Shown piece by piece: positions 29,831-40,128 of a stretch of 64,000 nucleotides of DNA. Position numbers and translations under genes: made by a program. The stretch comes from Mycobacterium arosiense ATCC BAA-1401 = DSM 45069. GTDB taxonomy: Bacteria > Actinomycetota > Actinomycetes > Mycobacteriales > Mycobacteriaceae. The stretch's first letter is position 1. Each line of letters begins with the position of its first letter. The notes below the pieces were generated by a model. That model made no database searches and was not told the origin of the DNA. It worked only from the letters and a program-made list of their open reading frames with translations. The stretch is from NCBI RefSeq assembly GCF_002086125.1, contig NZ_MVHG01000018.1:1-64000 (forward strand), read 5' to 3'.

Positions 29831-30616
29831 ATGCTCAGTGTTGCCACGCGCGACGAGCTAGCTGCCGAATTGGCGCAAGCCGAGCGGAGCGGTGAGCCGA
29901 TCGCCCCGTTGACCGCCGCATATCCGGACATCGACGTCGTCGACGCGTACGAGATTCAGCTGATCAACATCCGCCAGCGAGTCGCGGAGGGCGCCCGGGT
30001 GCTCGGCCACAAGGTGGGCCTCTCGTCGAAGGCGATCCAGCAAATGATGGGCGTCGACGAGCCGGACTACGGACACCTGCTCGACGAGATGCAGCTGTCC
30101 GAGGACACCCCGGTCAAGACGAACCGCTACCTGTACCCCCGGGTTGAGGTCGAGGTCGGATTCATCCTGAACGCCGACCTGCCCGGAGCCGGCTGCACCG
30201 AGGACGACGTGCTGGCGGCCACCGAAGCGTTGGTCCCGTCCATCGAGCTGATCGATACCCGGATCACCGACTGGAAGATCGAACTGTGCGACACCATCGC
30301 CGATAACGCATCGTCGGCGGGTTTCGTGCTCGGCGAGGCGCGCGTTTCGCCCCGCGACATCGACGTCAAGGGGATCGACGCCGTGTTGCGCTGTAACGGT
30401 GAGGTCGTCGCCGAAGGTCGCACCGACGCGGTGCTGGGCAACCCGGTCACCGCGGTGGCGTGGCTGGCCCGCAAGGTGGACGGCTTCGGGGTCCGCCTGC
30501 GCAAGGGCGACGTGGTGTTGCCCGGATCCTGCACGAAAGCGATCGACGCGCACCCGGGCGAGAATTTCGTCGCCGAGTTCGCGGGCCTCGGTTCGGTGCG
30601 TTTATCGTTCGAATAG
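29831..30616 (+). CDS. hsaE: HsaE, 2-hydroxydienoate hydratase
   Basis: This 261-residue hydratase of the MhpD/HpaH family has GHKVGLSSKAIQQMMGVDEP, the metal-binding VEVEVGFIL segment and DNASSAGFVLGE. HsaE hydrates 2-hydroxyhexa-2,4-dienoate from rings A/B. It starts a run with hsaG and hsaF, giving pyruvate and propionyl-CoA. A 52-bp AT-rich gap separates it from hsaG. Confidence 0.94.
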   Translation: MLSVATRDELAAELAQAERSGEPIAPLTAAYPDIDVVDAYEIQLINIRQRVAEGARVLGHKVGLSSKAIQQMMGVDEPDYGHLLDEMQLSEDTPVKTNRYLYPRVEVEVGFILNADLPGAGCTEDDVLAATEALVPSIELIDTRITDWKIELCDTIADNASSAGFVLGEARVSPRDIDVKGIDAVLRCNGEVVAEGRTDAVLGNPVTAVAWLARKVDGFGVRLRKGDVVLPGSCTKAIDAHPGENFVAEFAGLGSVRLSFE

Positions 30617-30668
30617 GCTCGATTTAAATCGTCTAACTTAAATATCAAAAGCTTCGAAAAGGGGCATC

Positions 30669-31589
30669 ATGCCGATTAAGGCGACTGTGGCCATTGTCGG
30701 GTCGGGGAACATCAGCACTGACCTGCTCTACAAGCTGCTGCGATCGGACTGGCTGGAACCGCGCTGGATGGTGGGCATCGACCCGGAAAGCGAGGGCCTG
30801 GCCCGCGCCCGCAAGCTGGGTCTGGAGACCACCCACGAGGGGGTGGACTGGCTGTTGGCGCAGGCGGAGAAGCCCGACTTGGTGTTCGAAGCGACCAGCG
30901 CCTACGTGCACCGCGACGCCGCCCCCAAATACGCCGAGGCCGGCATCCGGGCCATCGACCTGACGCCGGCGGCTGTTGGTCCGGCCGTCATCCCGCCGGC
31001 CAACCTGCGCGAGCACCTCGACGCGCCGAACGTCAACATGATCACCTGCGGCGGGCAGGCCACCATCCCGATCGTCTACGCCGTTAGTCGCGTCGTCGAG
31101 GTTCCCTACGCCGAGATCGTGGCGTCGGTCGCGTCGGTTTCGGCGGGTCCGGGGACGCGGGCCAACATCGACGAGTTCACCAAGACGACCAGCAGGGGCG
31201 TGGAGACCATCGGCGGCGCCAAGCGCGGCAAGGCGATCATCATCTTGAACCCGGCCGACCCGCCGATGATCATGCGCGACACCATCTTCTGCGCCATTCC
31301 CGAGGACGCCGACCGGGACGCGATCGCCAAGTCCATCCACGACGTGGTGGCCGAGGTGGCGACCTACGTGCCGGGATACCGGCTGCTCAACGAGCCCCAG
31401 TTCGACGACCCATCGATCAACTCCGGCGGCCAGGCGCTGGTCACCACGTTTGTCGAAGTGGAGGGTGCGGGCGACTATCTGCCGCCTTACGCTGGAAATC
31501 TCGACATCATGACCGCCGCGGCCACCAAAGTCGGCGAGGAGATCGCCAAGGAGTCCTTGAGCGCGACGGCCGGAGGAGCGCAATCATGA
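30669..31589 (+). CDS. hsaG: HsaG, acylating aldehyde dehydrogenase
   Basis: The 306-residue protein has the NAD loop [14 protein letters not shown] and the nucleophile C127 in [14 protein letters not shown]. This class converts propanal or acetaldehyde released by the partner aldolase to acyl-CoA, passing the aldehyde through a tunnel in a heterotetramer with HsaF. GAAAAGGGG provides the ribosome site. The stop overlaps the hsaF ATG by 4 bp. Confidence 0.95.
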   Translation: MPIKATVAIVGSGNISTDLLYKLLRSDWLEPRWMVGIDPESEGLARARKLGLETTHEGVDWLLAQAEKPDLVFEATSAYVHRDAAPKYAEAGIRAIDLTPAAVGPAVIPPANLREHLDAPNVNMITCGGQATIPIVYAVSRVVEVPYAEIVASVASVSAGPGTRANIDEFTKTTSRGVETIGGAKRGKAIIILNPADPPMIMRDTIFCAIPEDADRDAIAKSIHDVVAEVATYVPGYRLLNEPQFDDPSINSGGQALVTTFVEVEGAGDYLPPYAGNLDIMTAAATKVGEEIAKESLSATAGGAQS

Positions 31590-32641
31590 GTGACATCTTC
31601 TTCAACCCGATCTGGGACGTCCGGCTGACCGACACGTCGTTGCGGGACGGCTCCCACCACAAGCGCCACCAGTTCACCGCCGACGAGGTCGGCGCCATCG
31701 TGGCGGCCTTGGACGCCGCGGGCGTGCCCGTCATCGAGGTCACCCACGGCGACGGGCTGGGTGGGTCGAGCTTCAACTACGGGTTCTCCAAGACGCCCGA
31801 GCAGGAGCTGATCAAGCTCGCCGCCGAGACCGCCAAAGAGGCCAAGATCGCCTTCTTGATGTTGCCCGGCGTCGGCACCAAGGAAGACATCAAGGAGGCC
31901 AAGAACAACGGCGGCTCGATCTGCCGGATCGCCACGCACTGCACCGAGGCCGACGTGTCGATCCAGCACTTCGGCCTGGCCCGCGAACTCGGCCTGGAAA
32001 CCGTCGGGTTCTTGATGATGAGCCACACCATCTCGCCGGAGAAGCTGGCCGCCCAGGCCCGGATCATGGCCGACGCGGGCTGTCAGTGCGTCTACGTCGT
32101 CGATTCGGCCGGGGCGCTGGTCCTCGAGGGCGTGCGTGACCGGGTCGCCGCGCTGGTCGCCGAGCTCGGCGAGGACGCCCAGGTGGGTTTTCACGGTCAT
32201 GAGAACCTCGGGCTGGGCGTGGCCAACAGCGTGGAGGCCGTCCGGGCTGGTGCCAAGCAGATCGACGGCTCGTGCCGCCGGTTCGGCGCCGGCGCCGGAA
32301 ACGCGCCCGTCGAGGCGCTGATCGGGGTGTTCGACAAGATCGGCGTCAAGACCGGGATCGACTTCTTCGACATCGCCGACGCCGCCGAAGAGGTGGTCGC
32401 CCCGGCGATGCCCGCCGAGTGCCTGCTGGATCGCAACGCCCTGATCATGGGCTACTCCGGGGTGTACTCGAGCTTCCTCAAACACGCCATCCGCCAGTCC
32501 GAACGCTACGGCGTGCCGGCGCATGAGCTGCTGCACCGCGCGGGCCAGCGCAAGCTCATCGGCGGCCAGGAGGACCAGCTGATCGACATTGCGCTCGAGA
32601 TCAAGCGCGAACAGGAGAGTGGCGCCGCGGCCCCGCGTTGA
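31586..32641 (+). CDS. hsaF: HsaF, 4-hydroxy-2-oxovalerate/oxohexanoate aldolase
   Basis: The 351-residue TIM-barrel aldolase of the DmpG family has [15 protein letters not shown] (R20, D21) and the metal-binding [11 protein letters not shown] pair. A C-terminal helix domain contacts HsaG. It cleaves 4-hydroxy-2-oxohexanoate to pyruvate and propanal. It ends the hsaE-G-F cluster. Confidence 0.95.
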   Translation: MSDIFFNPIWDVRLTDTSLRDGSHHKRHQFTADEVGAIVAALDAAGVPVIEVTHGDGLGGSSFNYGFSKTPEQELIKLAAETAKEAKIAFLMLPGVGTKEDIKEAKNNGGSICRIATHCTEADVSIQHFGLARELGLETVGFLMMSHTISPEKLAAQARIMADAGCQCVYVVDSAGALVLEGVRDRVAALVAELGEDAQVGFHGHENLGLGVANSVEAVRAGAKQIDGSCRRFGAGAGNAPVEALIGVFDKIGVKTGIDFFDIADAAEEVVAPAMPAECLLDRNALIMGYSGVYSSFLKHAIRQSERYGVPAHELLHRAGQRKLIGGQEDQLIDIALEIKREQESGAAAPR

Positions 32642-32703
32642 CCAGCCGCTTCGCCCACCGCACGCACAGGCGGCGCAAAGCTAGCGCGAGTAGCCTGGCG
32701 CCT

Positions 32704-33015
32704 ATGAGCACATCCAACACAGTCGGCGCCCGTCGCCGCGGGCTGTACGGCCTGCTCGCCGGGGGATTCATGACGGCTACCGCCGCTATGGTGATCGCGC
32801 TCCCCGTGGCGGGCATAGCCAGCGCAAATCCGCAGTGCGATCAGGACGTGGGTGCATCCATCGACTCGTACCTGCAGAAGCACCCGGACCTGCACCGGCA
32901 ATTGCAGCAAAGGGCGCAGGCGGAGGGCGGTAACGGCAACGTCATCGACTACCTCAATCGGCATCCCGACGTACGCCAGCACCTGATCGACCTGTCCCAC
33001 TCGTGCCCGCCGTAG
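32704..33015 (+). CDS. Small secreted hemophore-related protein
   Basis: This 103-residue protein begins MSTSNTVGARRRGLYGLLAG and has a twin-arginine-free signal-type segment ending near IASANPQCDQDVG, so it is probably exported. The mature part is about 60 residues with two cysteines (CDQ near its start, SCPP at its end) and two HPD motifs (KHPDLHRQL, RHPDVRQHL). This resembles the mycobacterial hemophore-related family, whose heme binding is not proven for most members. It sits between hsaF and the Rv3531c-like gene, where M. tuberculosis has PPE61/PPE62. Confidence 0.6.
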   Translation: MSTSNTVGARRRGLYGLLAGGFMTATAAMVIALPVAGIASANPQCDQDVGASIDSYLQKHPDLHRQLQQRAQAEGGNGNVIDYLNRHPDVRQHLIDLSHSCPP

Positions 33016-33079
33016 TGAGTCGGCGTCGTCGTTGAACGCTGCGGCCGACGCGCGGGAACGTTCGCCATTGACGAAAAAG

Positions 33080-33093
33080 TAGAACACGTTCTA
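33080..33093. promoter_or_regulatory. KstR operator before the Rv3531c-like gene
   Basis: TAGAACACGTTCTA is a perfect inverted repeat with arms TAGAAC and GTTCTA and matches TnnAACnnGTTnnA. It ends 10 bp before the GTG at 33104 and should control the three-gene run to 36288. Confidence 0.93.
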
Positions 33094-33103
33094 GCGTCTA
33101 GGC

Positions 33104-34231
33104 GTGTTCTCTGAATCCCTTACCGCTGCGATCGCAGAGGCCGAGCAGCTGGTCGCCGACGCACCGTTTATCGAGACCGAAGCCGACCTGCTCGAAGGGT
33201 TGCAGTATCTGGCCGGTTGCATCTCGGGCTGCATCCATCTGGCCGTGGACTACGACCGCGACCATCCCTTCCTGCAATCGGGTACCGGGCCGTTCACCAA
33301 GATGGGCCTGGACAACCCCGACACCCTTTACTTCGGCACCCGGGTGCATGCCAACCACGACTACGTAGTCACCGGCAGGCGCGGAACCACCACCGACCTG
33401 AGTTTCCAGCTACTCGGCGGCGAATACACCGACGACTTCGTGCCCGTCAGCCAGGCTGCGTTCGACGATCGCGAGCTCGAGATCGCGCCCGACGGCAGCT
33501 TTGAGTGGCGGGTGCGACCCACCAGCCCCGGACAATTGGTGATCCGCGAGGTGTACGGGGACTGGTCGGCCCAGCGCGGCACGCTCGCAATCTCCCGGCT
33601 CGACACGGCGGGCACCGCGCCGCCGCCGCTGACCCGCGAACTCATCGAAAAGCGTTATGCCACAGCGGGAAAGCAGCTTGTCCAGCGAGTGAAGACCTGG
33701 CTGCAATTCCCGCAGTGGTTCTATCTCGACCTGCCGGTCAACACCATGGTGCCGCCGCGGCTGACTCCGGGCGGACTGGCCACGCAGTACTCATCGGTCG
33801 GGCACTTCGACCTGCGACCGGATCAGGCGATGGTCATCACCATCCCGGTCTCCGACGCACCCTACCTCGGCTTCCAGTTGGGCAGCCTCTGGTACATCTC
33901 GCTCGACTACATCAACCACCAGACCTCGCTGAACAACACTCAGGCGCAGGCGGATCCGGACGGCAAGGTCCGCATTGTGGTTGCCGACCAGAACCCGGGA
34001 GTGACCAACTGGGTCGAGACGGTCGGCCACCGGCGCGGCTTTCTGCAGTTTCGCTGGCAGCGGGTGTCGCGTCAGCTCACCGACGCCGACGGCCCGACCG
34101 TCGAGGTGGTCGACATCGACAAGGTTCCGGCAGCGTTGCCGTACTACGACCACAACAAGATCTCAGAGGACGACTGGCGCGCCCGAATTGCGCTGCGCCA
34201 CCAACAAATTCAGGCAAGGATGCTGGGATGA
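33104..34231 (+). CDS. Rv3531c-like protein with DUF1214-type C-terminus
   Basis: The GTG start gives 375 residues, the length I recall for Rv3531c. The C-terminal half, including GHFDLRPDQAMVITIPVSDA and LGSLWYISLDYINHQTSLNN, looks like DUF1214 barrels. No catalytic motif is evident. A KstR box controls it and it overlaps the next gene by 4 bp, so it belongs to the cholesterol regulon. Function is unknown. Confidence 0.82.
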   Translation: MFSESLTAAIAEAEQLVADAPFIETEADLLEGLQYLAGCISGCIHLAVDYDRDHPFLQSGTGPFTKMGLDNPDTLYFGTRVHANHDYVVTGRRGTTTDLSFQLLGGEYTDDFVPVSQAAFDDRELEIAPDGSFEWRVRPTSPGQLVIREVYGDWSAQRGTLAISRLDTAGTAPPPLTRELIEKRYATAGKQLVQRVKTWLQFPQWFYLDLPVNTMVPPRLTPGGLATQYSSVGHFDLRPDQAMVITIPVSDAPYLGFQLGSLWYISLDYINHQTSLNNTQAQADPDGKVRIVVADQNPGVTNWVETVGHRRGFLQFRWQRVSRQLTDADGPTVEVVDIDKVPAALPYYDHNKISEDDWRARIALRHQQIQARMLG

Positions 34232-35010
34232 CGAAGTTGCTCGACGGCAAGGTAGTGGTGATCAGCGGCGTCGGCCCGGGTCTGGGCACGACGCTGGCGC
34301 ACCGATGCACGCGGGAAGGCGCCGACCTGGTGCTGGCGGCTCGCACGCAGGAACGGCTGGACGACCTCGCCAAGCAGATCGCCGACCTCGGCGGTCGTGC
34401 GACGACGGTGCGCACCGACATCACCGAGGACGACCAGGTGAGCAACCTGGTCGATGCCACCATGGAGGCCTACGGCAAGGTTGATGTCCTGATCAACAAC
34501 GCCTTCCGGGTGCCGTCGCTGAAACCGTTCTCCGGCATCAGCTTTCAGCACATCCGCGACGCGATCGAACTCAGCGCGCTCGGCGCGCTGCGACTCATCC
34601 AGGGCTTCACGCCGGCACTGGCCGAGTCGAAGGGCTCGATCGTCAACGTCAACTCCATGGTGCTGCGGCACTCGCAGGCGAAGTACGGCGCATATAAGAT
34701 GGCCAAATCCGCGTTGTTGTCCATGTCGCATTCGCTGGCCACCGAGCTGGGCGAGCAGGGGATCAGGGTTAATTCCGTTGCGCCCGGCTATATCTGGGGC
34801 GAGACGCTGCAGGGCTACTTCAACCACCAGGCCGGCAAGTACGGCACCACGGCCGAGCAGATCTACCAGGCCACCGCGGCCGGTTCCGACCTGAAGCGGC
34901 TACCGACCGAGGACGAGGTTGCCTCGGCGATTCTGTTCATGGCCAGCGACCTGTCCAGTGGCATCACCGGGCAGACCCTGGATGTCAATTGCGGGGAATA
35001 CCACACCTGA
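34228..35010 (+). CDS. Short-chain dehydrogenase (Rv3530c-like)
   Basis: The 260-residue SDR has ISGVGPGLGTTLAHRC, VLINNAFRVPSLKPF (NNAF in place of NNAG), and KYGAYKMAKSALL carrying the YxxxK pair. It overlaps the Rv3531c-like gene (ATGA). The regulon membership implies a steroid or acyl-CoA alcohol substrate; Rv3530c has no firmly assigned step to my knowledge. Confidence 0.87.
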   Translation: MTKLLDGKVVVISGVGPGLGTTLAHRCTREGADLVLAARTQERLDDLAKQIADLGGRATTVRTDITEDDQVSNLVDATMEAYGKVDVLINNAFRVPSLKPFSGISFQHIRDAIELSALGALRLIQGFTPALAESKGSIVNVNSMVLRHSQAKYGAYKMAKSALLSMSHSLATELGEQGIRVNSVAPGYIWGETLQGYFNHQAGKYGTTAEQIYQATAAGSDLKRLPTEDEVASAILFMASDLSSGITGQTLDVNCGEYHT

Positions 35011-35082
35011 TGCCGCCATCGACGATGCAGCGGGGGTTCCTCCCGCTTGCGGGGGACGAAGCGATGAGGAGGAGATGGCGCG

Positions 35083-36288
35083 ATGAGGGTTGAGCGCACC
35101 GATGTCGGCACCGTCGACGACCTGAAGGCGTCGGCCAGCAAGATGATCGGGCTGGACGATTTCGGCAGCAACGACGACAATTACCTCGAAGCGCTGGAAG
35201 TGCTGCTGGACTCCTACCGCCGCGACGCCGACCTGACGCCGTTGGGCAGCAAGATGAATCGGTTCTTCCTGCGTGGCGCGCTGGTGGCCAGGCTGCTGTC
35301 CGAGGCTGCCTGGAAGCAATACCCGCAGCACGCCGACGTGGCCATCGAGCGGCCGATCTTCGTCACCGGGCTGGTGCGCACCGGCACCACGGCCTTGCAT
35401 CGGCTGCTCGGCGCCGATCCCGCCCACCAGGGTCTGCATCTGTGGTTGGCCGAATTTCCGCAACCGCGCCCCCTTCGTGAAACCTGGGAATCCAACCCGT
35501 ATTACAGCCAACTGAACGCACAGTTCAACAGGCACCATGCCGAAAATCCGGACTACACGGGTCTGCATTTCATGGCGGCGTACGAGCTGGAGGAGTGCTG
35601 GCAGCTGCTGCGTCAGTCGCTGCACTCGGCGTCCTACGAGACGCTGGCGCACCTGCCCACCTACTCGCGGTGGCTCTCGGAGCAGGACTGGACGCCGTCG
35701 TATCGGCGGCACCGCCGCAACCTGCAGCTGATCGGGCTCAACGACGCCGACAAGCGGTGGGTGCTCAAGAACCCCAGCCACCTGTTCGCGTTAGACGCGT
35801 TGATGGCGACCTATCCCGACGCGTTGGTGATCCAGACCCATCGGCCGGTCGAAACGATCATGGCCTCGATGTGTTCGCTGGCGCAGCACACCGCCGAGGG
35901 ATGGTCGACGTCGTTCACCGGGGCCCAAATCGGCGCCGACGCAATGGAAACCTGGTCGCGGGGGCTGGAACGGTTCAACACCGCGCGGGCCAAATACAGC
36001 CCGTCGCAGTTCTACGATGTCGACTACAAGGAGTTGATCGCCGACCCGCTGGGCACCGTGGCCGAGATCTACCGGCACTTCGGCCTGACGCTGACCGATG
36101 AGGCCAGGGCCGCCATGGAAAAAACCCACGCCGACAGCCAGTCCGGTCCGCGGGCGCCCAAGCACACCTACTCGCTGGCCGACTACGGCCTGACCACCGA
36201 GACGGTCAAGCAGCGATTCGCCGGCCTGTCAGTCTCAGTGACGAAGTCACGAACCGCTCAGTCTTCGTCCCCATCGGCCTCGAGGTAG
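35083..36288 (+). CDS. Sulfotransferase-family protein (Rv3529c-like), C-terminally extended
   Basis: This 401-residue protein is of the Sulfotransfer_3 type. The 5'-phosphosulfate loop is FVTGLVRTGTTALHRLL near residue 95, and the 3'-phosphate region is VIQTHRPVETIMASMCSL near 250. The family normally ends close to VKQRFAGL; here about 19 more residues follow (SVSVTKSRTAQ...), suggesting loss of the ancestral stop. The extension overlaps the converging Rv3527-like gene by 31 bp. The acceptor is unknown; a sterol alcohol is a guess. Confidence 0.82.
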   Translation: MRVERTDVGTVDDLKASASKMIGLDDFGSNDDNYLEALEVLLDSYRRDADLTPLGSKMNRFFLRGALVARLLSEAAWKQYPQHADVAIERPIFVTGLVRTGTTALHRLLGADPAHQGLHLWLAEFPQPRPLRETWESNPYYSQLNAQFNRHHAENPDYTGLHFMAAYELEECWQLLRQSLHSASYETLAHLPTYSRWLSEQDWTPSYRRHRRNLQLIGLNDADKRWVLKNPSHLFALDALMATYPDALVIQTHRPVETIMASMCSLAQHTAEGWSTSFTGAQIGADAMETWSRGLERFNTARAKYSPSQFYDVDYKELIADPLGTVAEIYRHFGLTLTDEARAAMEKTHADSQSGPRAPKHTYSLADYGLTTETVKQRFAGLSVSVTKSRTAQSSSPSASR

Positions 36289-36710
36289 CCCTCCGCGACC
36301 GCATGCTCAATGCTGTCAGCGAGTTTGGGGCACGACCGGGTGCGCGCGGTGTCGCCCCCGGACCGACGTACCTCGGTGAAGTGCGCGCACCGCTGCCACG
36401 CCTCGGTGTTCCACTGCACCGCGGTGTGCCCCGGGCCGAGTCGGCGGACGGTGACCCGAACGTGGCAGAACCGGCAGTCCACCGGCAGTAGACCCGAGTT
36501 GAGGTAGCGCTCGCGGTCGGCGCGACTGGCTTCGGCGACGGCCGCGGCACGCTGCGGGTCGTTGGTGAAATCCGCTGACTTCGACCAGGATTCACCCGTG
36601 CGCGCCGGCCCGGCCGGGTGCTCGTCGTGGTCGTGATGATCGCCATGCAGCAACAACATCGATCGCGCAAGCTGATCGACGTCAGGTACCGCCGGCTGAT
36701 CGTCGCCCAT
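36258..36710 (-). CDS. Rv3527-like small cysteine/histidine-rich protein
   Basis: The ATG at 36710 gives 150 residues beginning MGDDQPAVPDVDQLARS. It contains the histidine cluster LLHGDHHDHDEHP and a possible metal site PVDCRFCHVRVTV with later cysteines in WQRCAHF and TRSCPKL. It is 5 bp behind kshA and likely in the same KstR-controlled transcript. Its function is unknown; a redox or metal role linked to KshA would be inference from context. Confidence 0.78.
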   Translation of the reverse strand: MGDDQPAVPDVDQLARSMLLLHGDHHDHDEHPAGPARTGESWSKSADFTNDPQRAAAVAEASRADRERYLNSGLLPVDCRFCHVRVTVRRLGPGHTAVQWNTEAWQRCAHFTEVRRSGGDTARTRSCPKLADSIEHAVAEGYLEADGDED

Positions 36711-36715
36711 GTTCC

Positions 36716-37894
36716 CTAGTGTTGTTCGGCGGGTACGTCGTCGGTAACCGCCTCGTTTGCCCCGGAATCCTTCGCCTTGAGATTCTCCTCGACCTCGGCA
36801 TTCCAGTACTCGTTGGCGCGCGTGGTGTCCACCTCGATCTCGAAGCGCTCCACCATCTCCGGCTCGATGTCGGCGACGTCGACGTAGAACTGCTGATACC
36901 AACGGCGCAACTGGTACACGGCGCCGTCCTCCTCGACCAGCAGCGGATTGTCGATGCGGGTCTTGTGCTTCCAGATCTCGACGTCCTGCAGGAAGCCCTT
37001 GCTGACGCCCTCGGTGAACACCTTCGACAGCTTGTCGGTCATCTTTTCGTCCATGCCTTTGGGCTTTTCGACGATGACACCCCACTGCAGCACGAACGAG
37101 TTTTGGGTCACGGGGTAGTGGCAGTTGATCAGGATGGATTCGGCCTTGTAATCGCCGTAGCTGTTGTGCAGCCAGTTGATCATGAATGACGGCCCGAAGT
37201 AGGACGCTTCCGAATCGAGGTGCGCCTCACCATAAGACGTGCCGAGATCGTTGACGTCGGGACGGCCCACGTTGTGCAGGTACTGCGAGGCGATGTGACC
37301 CTCGAAGACGTTCTTGAAGTACGTCGGCAACCCGAAATGGATGTAGAAGAAGTGCGCCATGTCGGTGACGTTGTCGATGATGTCGCGGCAGTTAGACCCC
37401 TCGATGAGGATCCTGTTCCACCGCCAGTCGGTCCATTCGTCGCTGTGGGCTTCCGGGATCTCCGGAATGCGCACGGCGGGATCCGGCGGGTTCTGCTCGT
37501 GGTCGTGCCAGACGAACAGCAGGCCACCCCGTACGTCGGTGGTCCACGACCGGGTGCGCGCCGTTTTCGGGGTGCGCTTGGCGTAGGGCACCAGCTTGCA
37601 GCGGCCGTCGCCACCCCAGCGCCAGTCGTGGAACGGGCAGGCGATCTCGTCGCCCTTGATGGTGCCCTCGGACAGGTCCCCGCCCATGTGCCGGCAGTAG
37701 CCGTCGAGGACCTTCAGGTCGCCCTGCGAGTCGGCGAAGACCACCAGCTTGGTGCCGAACGCCTGAATCGGGTGCGGTTTACCGTCCTGGAAGTCCTTTG
37801 CGACGCCCAGGCAGTGCCAGCCACGGGCGTATCGGGTCGGCAAGGCGCCGGGATCGATTTCTCGGATGCCGACCGCCTTGGTGTCGGTACTCAC
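36716..37894 (-). CDS. kshA: KshA, oxygenase of 3-ketosteroid 9-alpha-hydroxylase
   Basis: This 392-residue Rieske oxygenase has the [2Fe-2S] ligands C67 and H69 (YCRHMGGDLS) and C86 and H89 (CPFHDWRW). The mononuclear iron site is set by DMAHFFYIHFGLP (H181, H186). KshA with reductase KshB hydroxylates C9, and with KstD this breaks ring B. kshB is not in the window. The gene is divergent from the carbonic-anhydrase-like gene across a KstR box 31 bp from its ATG. Confidence 0.96.
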   Translation of the reverse strand: MSTDTKAVGIREIDPGALPTRYARGWHCLGVAKDFQDGKPHPIQAFGTKLVVFADSQGDLKVLDGYCRHMGGDLSEGTIKGDEIACPFHDWRWGGDGRCKLVPYAKRTPKTARTRSWTTDVRGGLLFVWHDHEQNPPDPAVRIPEIPEAHSDEWTDWRWNRILIEGSNCRDIIDNVTDMAHFFYIHFGLPTYFKNVFEGHIASQYLHNVGRPDVNDLGTSYGEAHLDSEASYFGPSFMINWLHNSYGDYKAESILINCHYPVTQNSFVLQWGVIVEKPKGMDEKMTDKLSKVFTEGVSKGFLQDVEIWKHKTRIDNPLLVEEDGAVYQLRRWYQQFYVDVADIEPEMVERFEIEVDTTRANEYWNAEVEENLKAKDSGANEAVTDDVPAEQH

Positions 37895-37924
37895 CTGTCC
37901 ACCTCCAACTCATGGGCCTCTAAC

Positions 37925-37938
37925 TAGAACACGTTACA
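37925..37938. promoter_or_regulatory. KstR operator, kshA/gamma-CA divergent promoter
   Basis: TAGAACACGTTACA matches TnnAACnnGTTnnA. It lies 30 bp before kshA and 71 bp before the plus-strand gene at 38010, so its main target is probably kshA. Confidence 0.9.
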
Positions 37939-38009
37939 GTTTTGCAGCGGGGGCGCGCAACGACGGCGAGCCTGGCCACGGCATATGCGCGCTGCGGTAT
38001 ATCTAGACG

Positions 38010-38534
38010 ATGCCGCTGTTTGCGTTCGAGGGCCGTGCGCCACGAGTCGATCCCACCGCGTTCGTGGCCCCGACGGCCACCCTGATCGGCGACGTCGTGG
38101 TGGAGGCGGGGGCGTCGGTCTGGTTCAACACCGTGTTGCGCGGCGACTACGGGCCCATCGTGGTGCGCGAGGGCGCCAACGTCCAAGACGGTTCGGTTCT
38201 GCACGCGCCGCCCGGAATCCCCGTCGACATCGGTCCGGGTGCGACGGTCGCGCATCTGTGCGTCATTCACGGGGTCCACGTCGGGCAGGAGGCGCTGATC
38301 GCGAACCACGCCACCGTGCTCGACGGCGCGGTGATCGGGGCGCGCAGCCTGGTCGCCGCGCATTCGCTGGTGACCGCCGGGAGCCAGATCCCGGCCGGCA
38401 TGCTCGCGGTCGGGGCGCCGGCGCAGATCAAGGGCCCGGTCGCCGGGACCGGCGCCGAGATGTGGGTCAAGGTGAACCCGCAGGCCTACCGCGACCTCGC
38501 CCAGCGGCATCTGGCCGGGCTGGAACCCATTTAG
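38010..38534 (+). CDS. Gamma-carbonic anhydrase-like hexapeptide-repeat protein (Rv3525c-like)
   Basis: The 174-residue protein is a left-handed beta-helix with repeats such as AVIGARSLVAAHSLV. Histidines in VQDGSVLHA, VAHLCVIHGVHVG and LIANHATVLDG match the three metal ligands of gamma-class carbonic anhydrases and of the YrdA/PaaY group. PaaY-type relatives hydrolyse dead-end CoA thioesters in phenylacetate catabolism, so a CoA-recycling role is a reasonable alternative here. It converges on the SnoaL-like gene with a 4-bp stop overlap. Confidence 0.85.
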   Translation: MPLFAFEGRAPRVDPTAFVAPTATLIGDVVVEAGASVWFNTVLRGDYGPIVVREGANVQDGSVLHAPPGIPVDIGPGATVAHLCVIHGVHVGQEALIANHATVLDGAVIGARSLVAAHSLVTAGSQIPAGMLAVGAPAQIKGPVAGTGAEMWVKVNPQAYRDLAQRHLAGLEPI

Positions 38535-38934
38535 ACTTTGCGGGTATTGGCCGCCGCGCGCTCCATCTCCCAGTAGGCGCGCAGGGCCACCAACTGGCCC
38601 TCGGCGTTGACCTTGTAGGTGAACACGCCCTCGGCCGTCGTCTGGTACTCGCCCGTCGTGATAAGGATGTGCCCGACGTTGGCTTCCTCGTTGCCGCACT
38701 GGTAGGTGTCGCGGAAGACGAACTCGATCTTCGTGGTGGGGGCGATCGCCTTATCCCAGAAGGCCGAGATCGCGTCACGGCCACGGTGCCCGAGGCCCTC
38801 GGGGTCGAACACCGAGGGCCCGATCGGGTCCTCGACGATGGCGTCATCGGCGAACACCGATAGCCAAGCATCTTTGTCCCGGGCCGCCACCGCCTCCCGG
38901 GAGCGACGGCCGGCCTCGTGGGCCGGGTGCTCGG

Positions 38935-38938
<4 letters not shown>
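38531..38938 (-). CDS. SnoaL/ketosteroid isomerase-like small protein
   Basis: A GTG at 38938 overlaps the ltp3 stop (GTGA) and gives 135 residues starting MTEHPAHEAGRRSREAV. The NTF2-like fold is supported by AVAARDKDAWLSVFADDAIVEDPIGPS, GRDAISAFWDKAI and the strand YQTTAEGVFTYKVN. Family members isomerise, hydrate or bind small polyketide and steroid molecules. Translational coupling to ltp3-ltp4 suggests a part in side-chain degradation. M. tuberculosis has Rv3524, an unrelated membrane protein, here. Confidence 0.8.
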
Positions 38939-40127
<1,189 letters not shown>

Positions 40128-40128
<1 letters not shown>

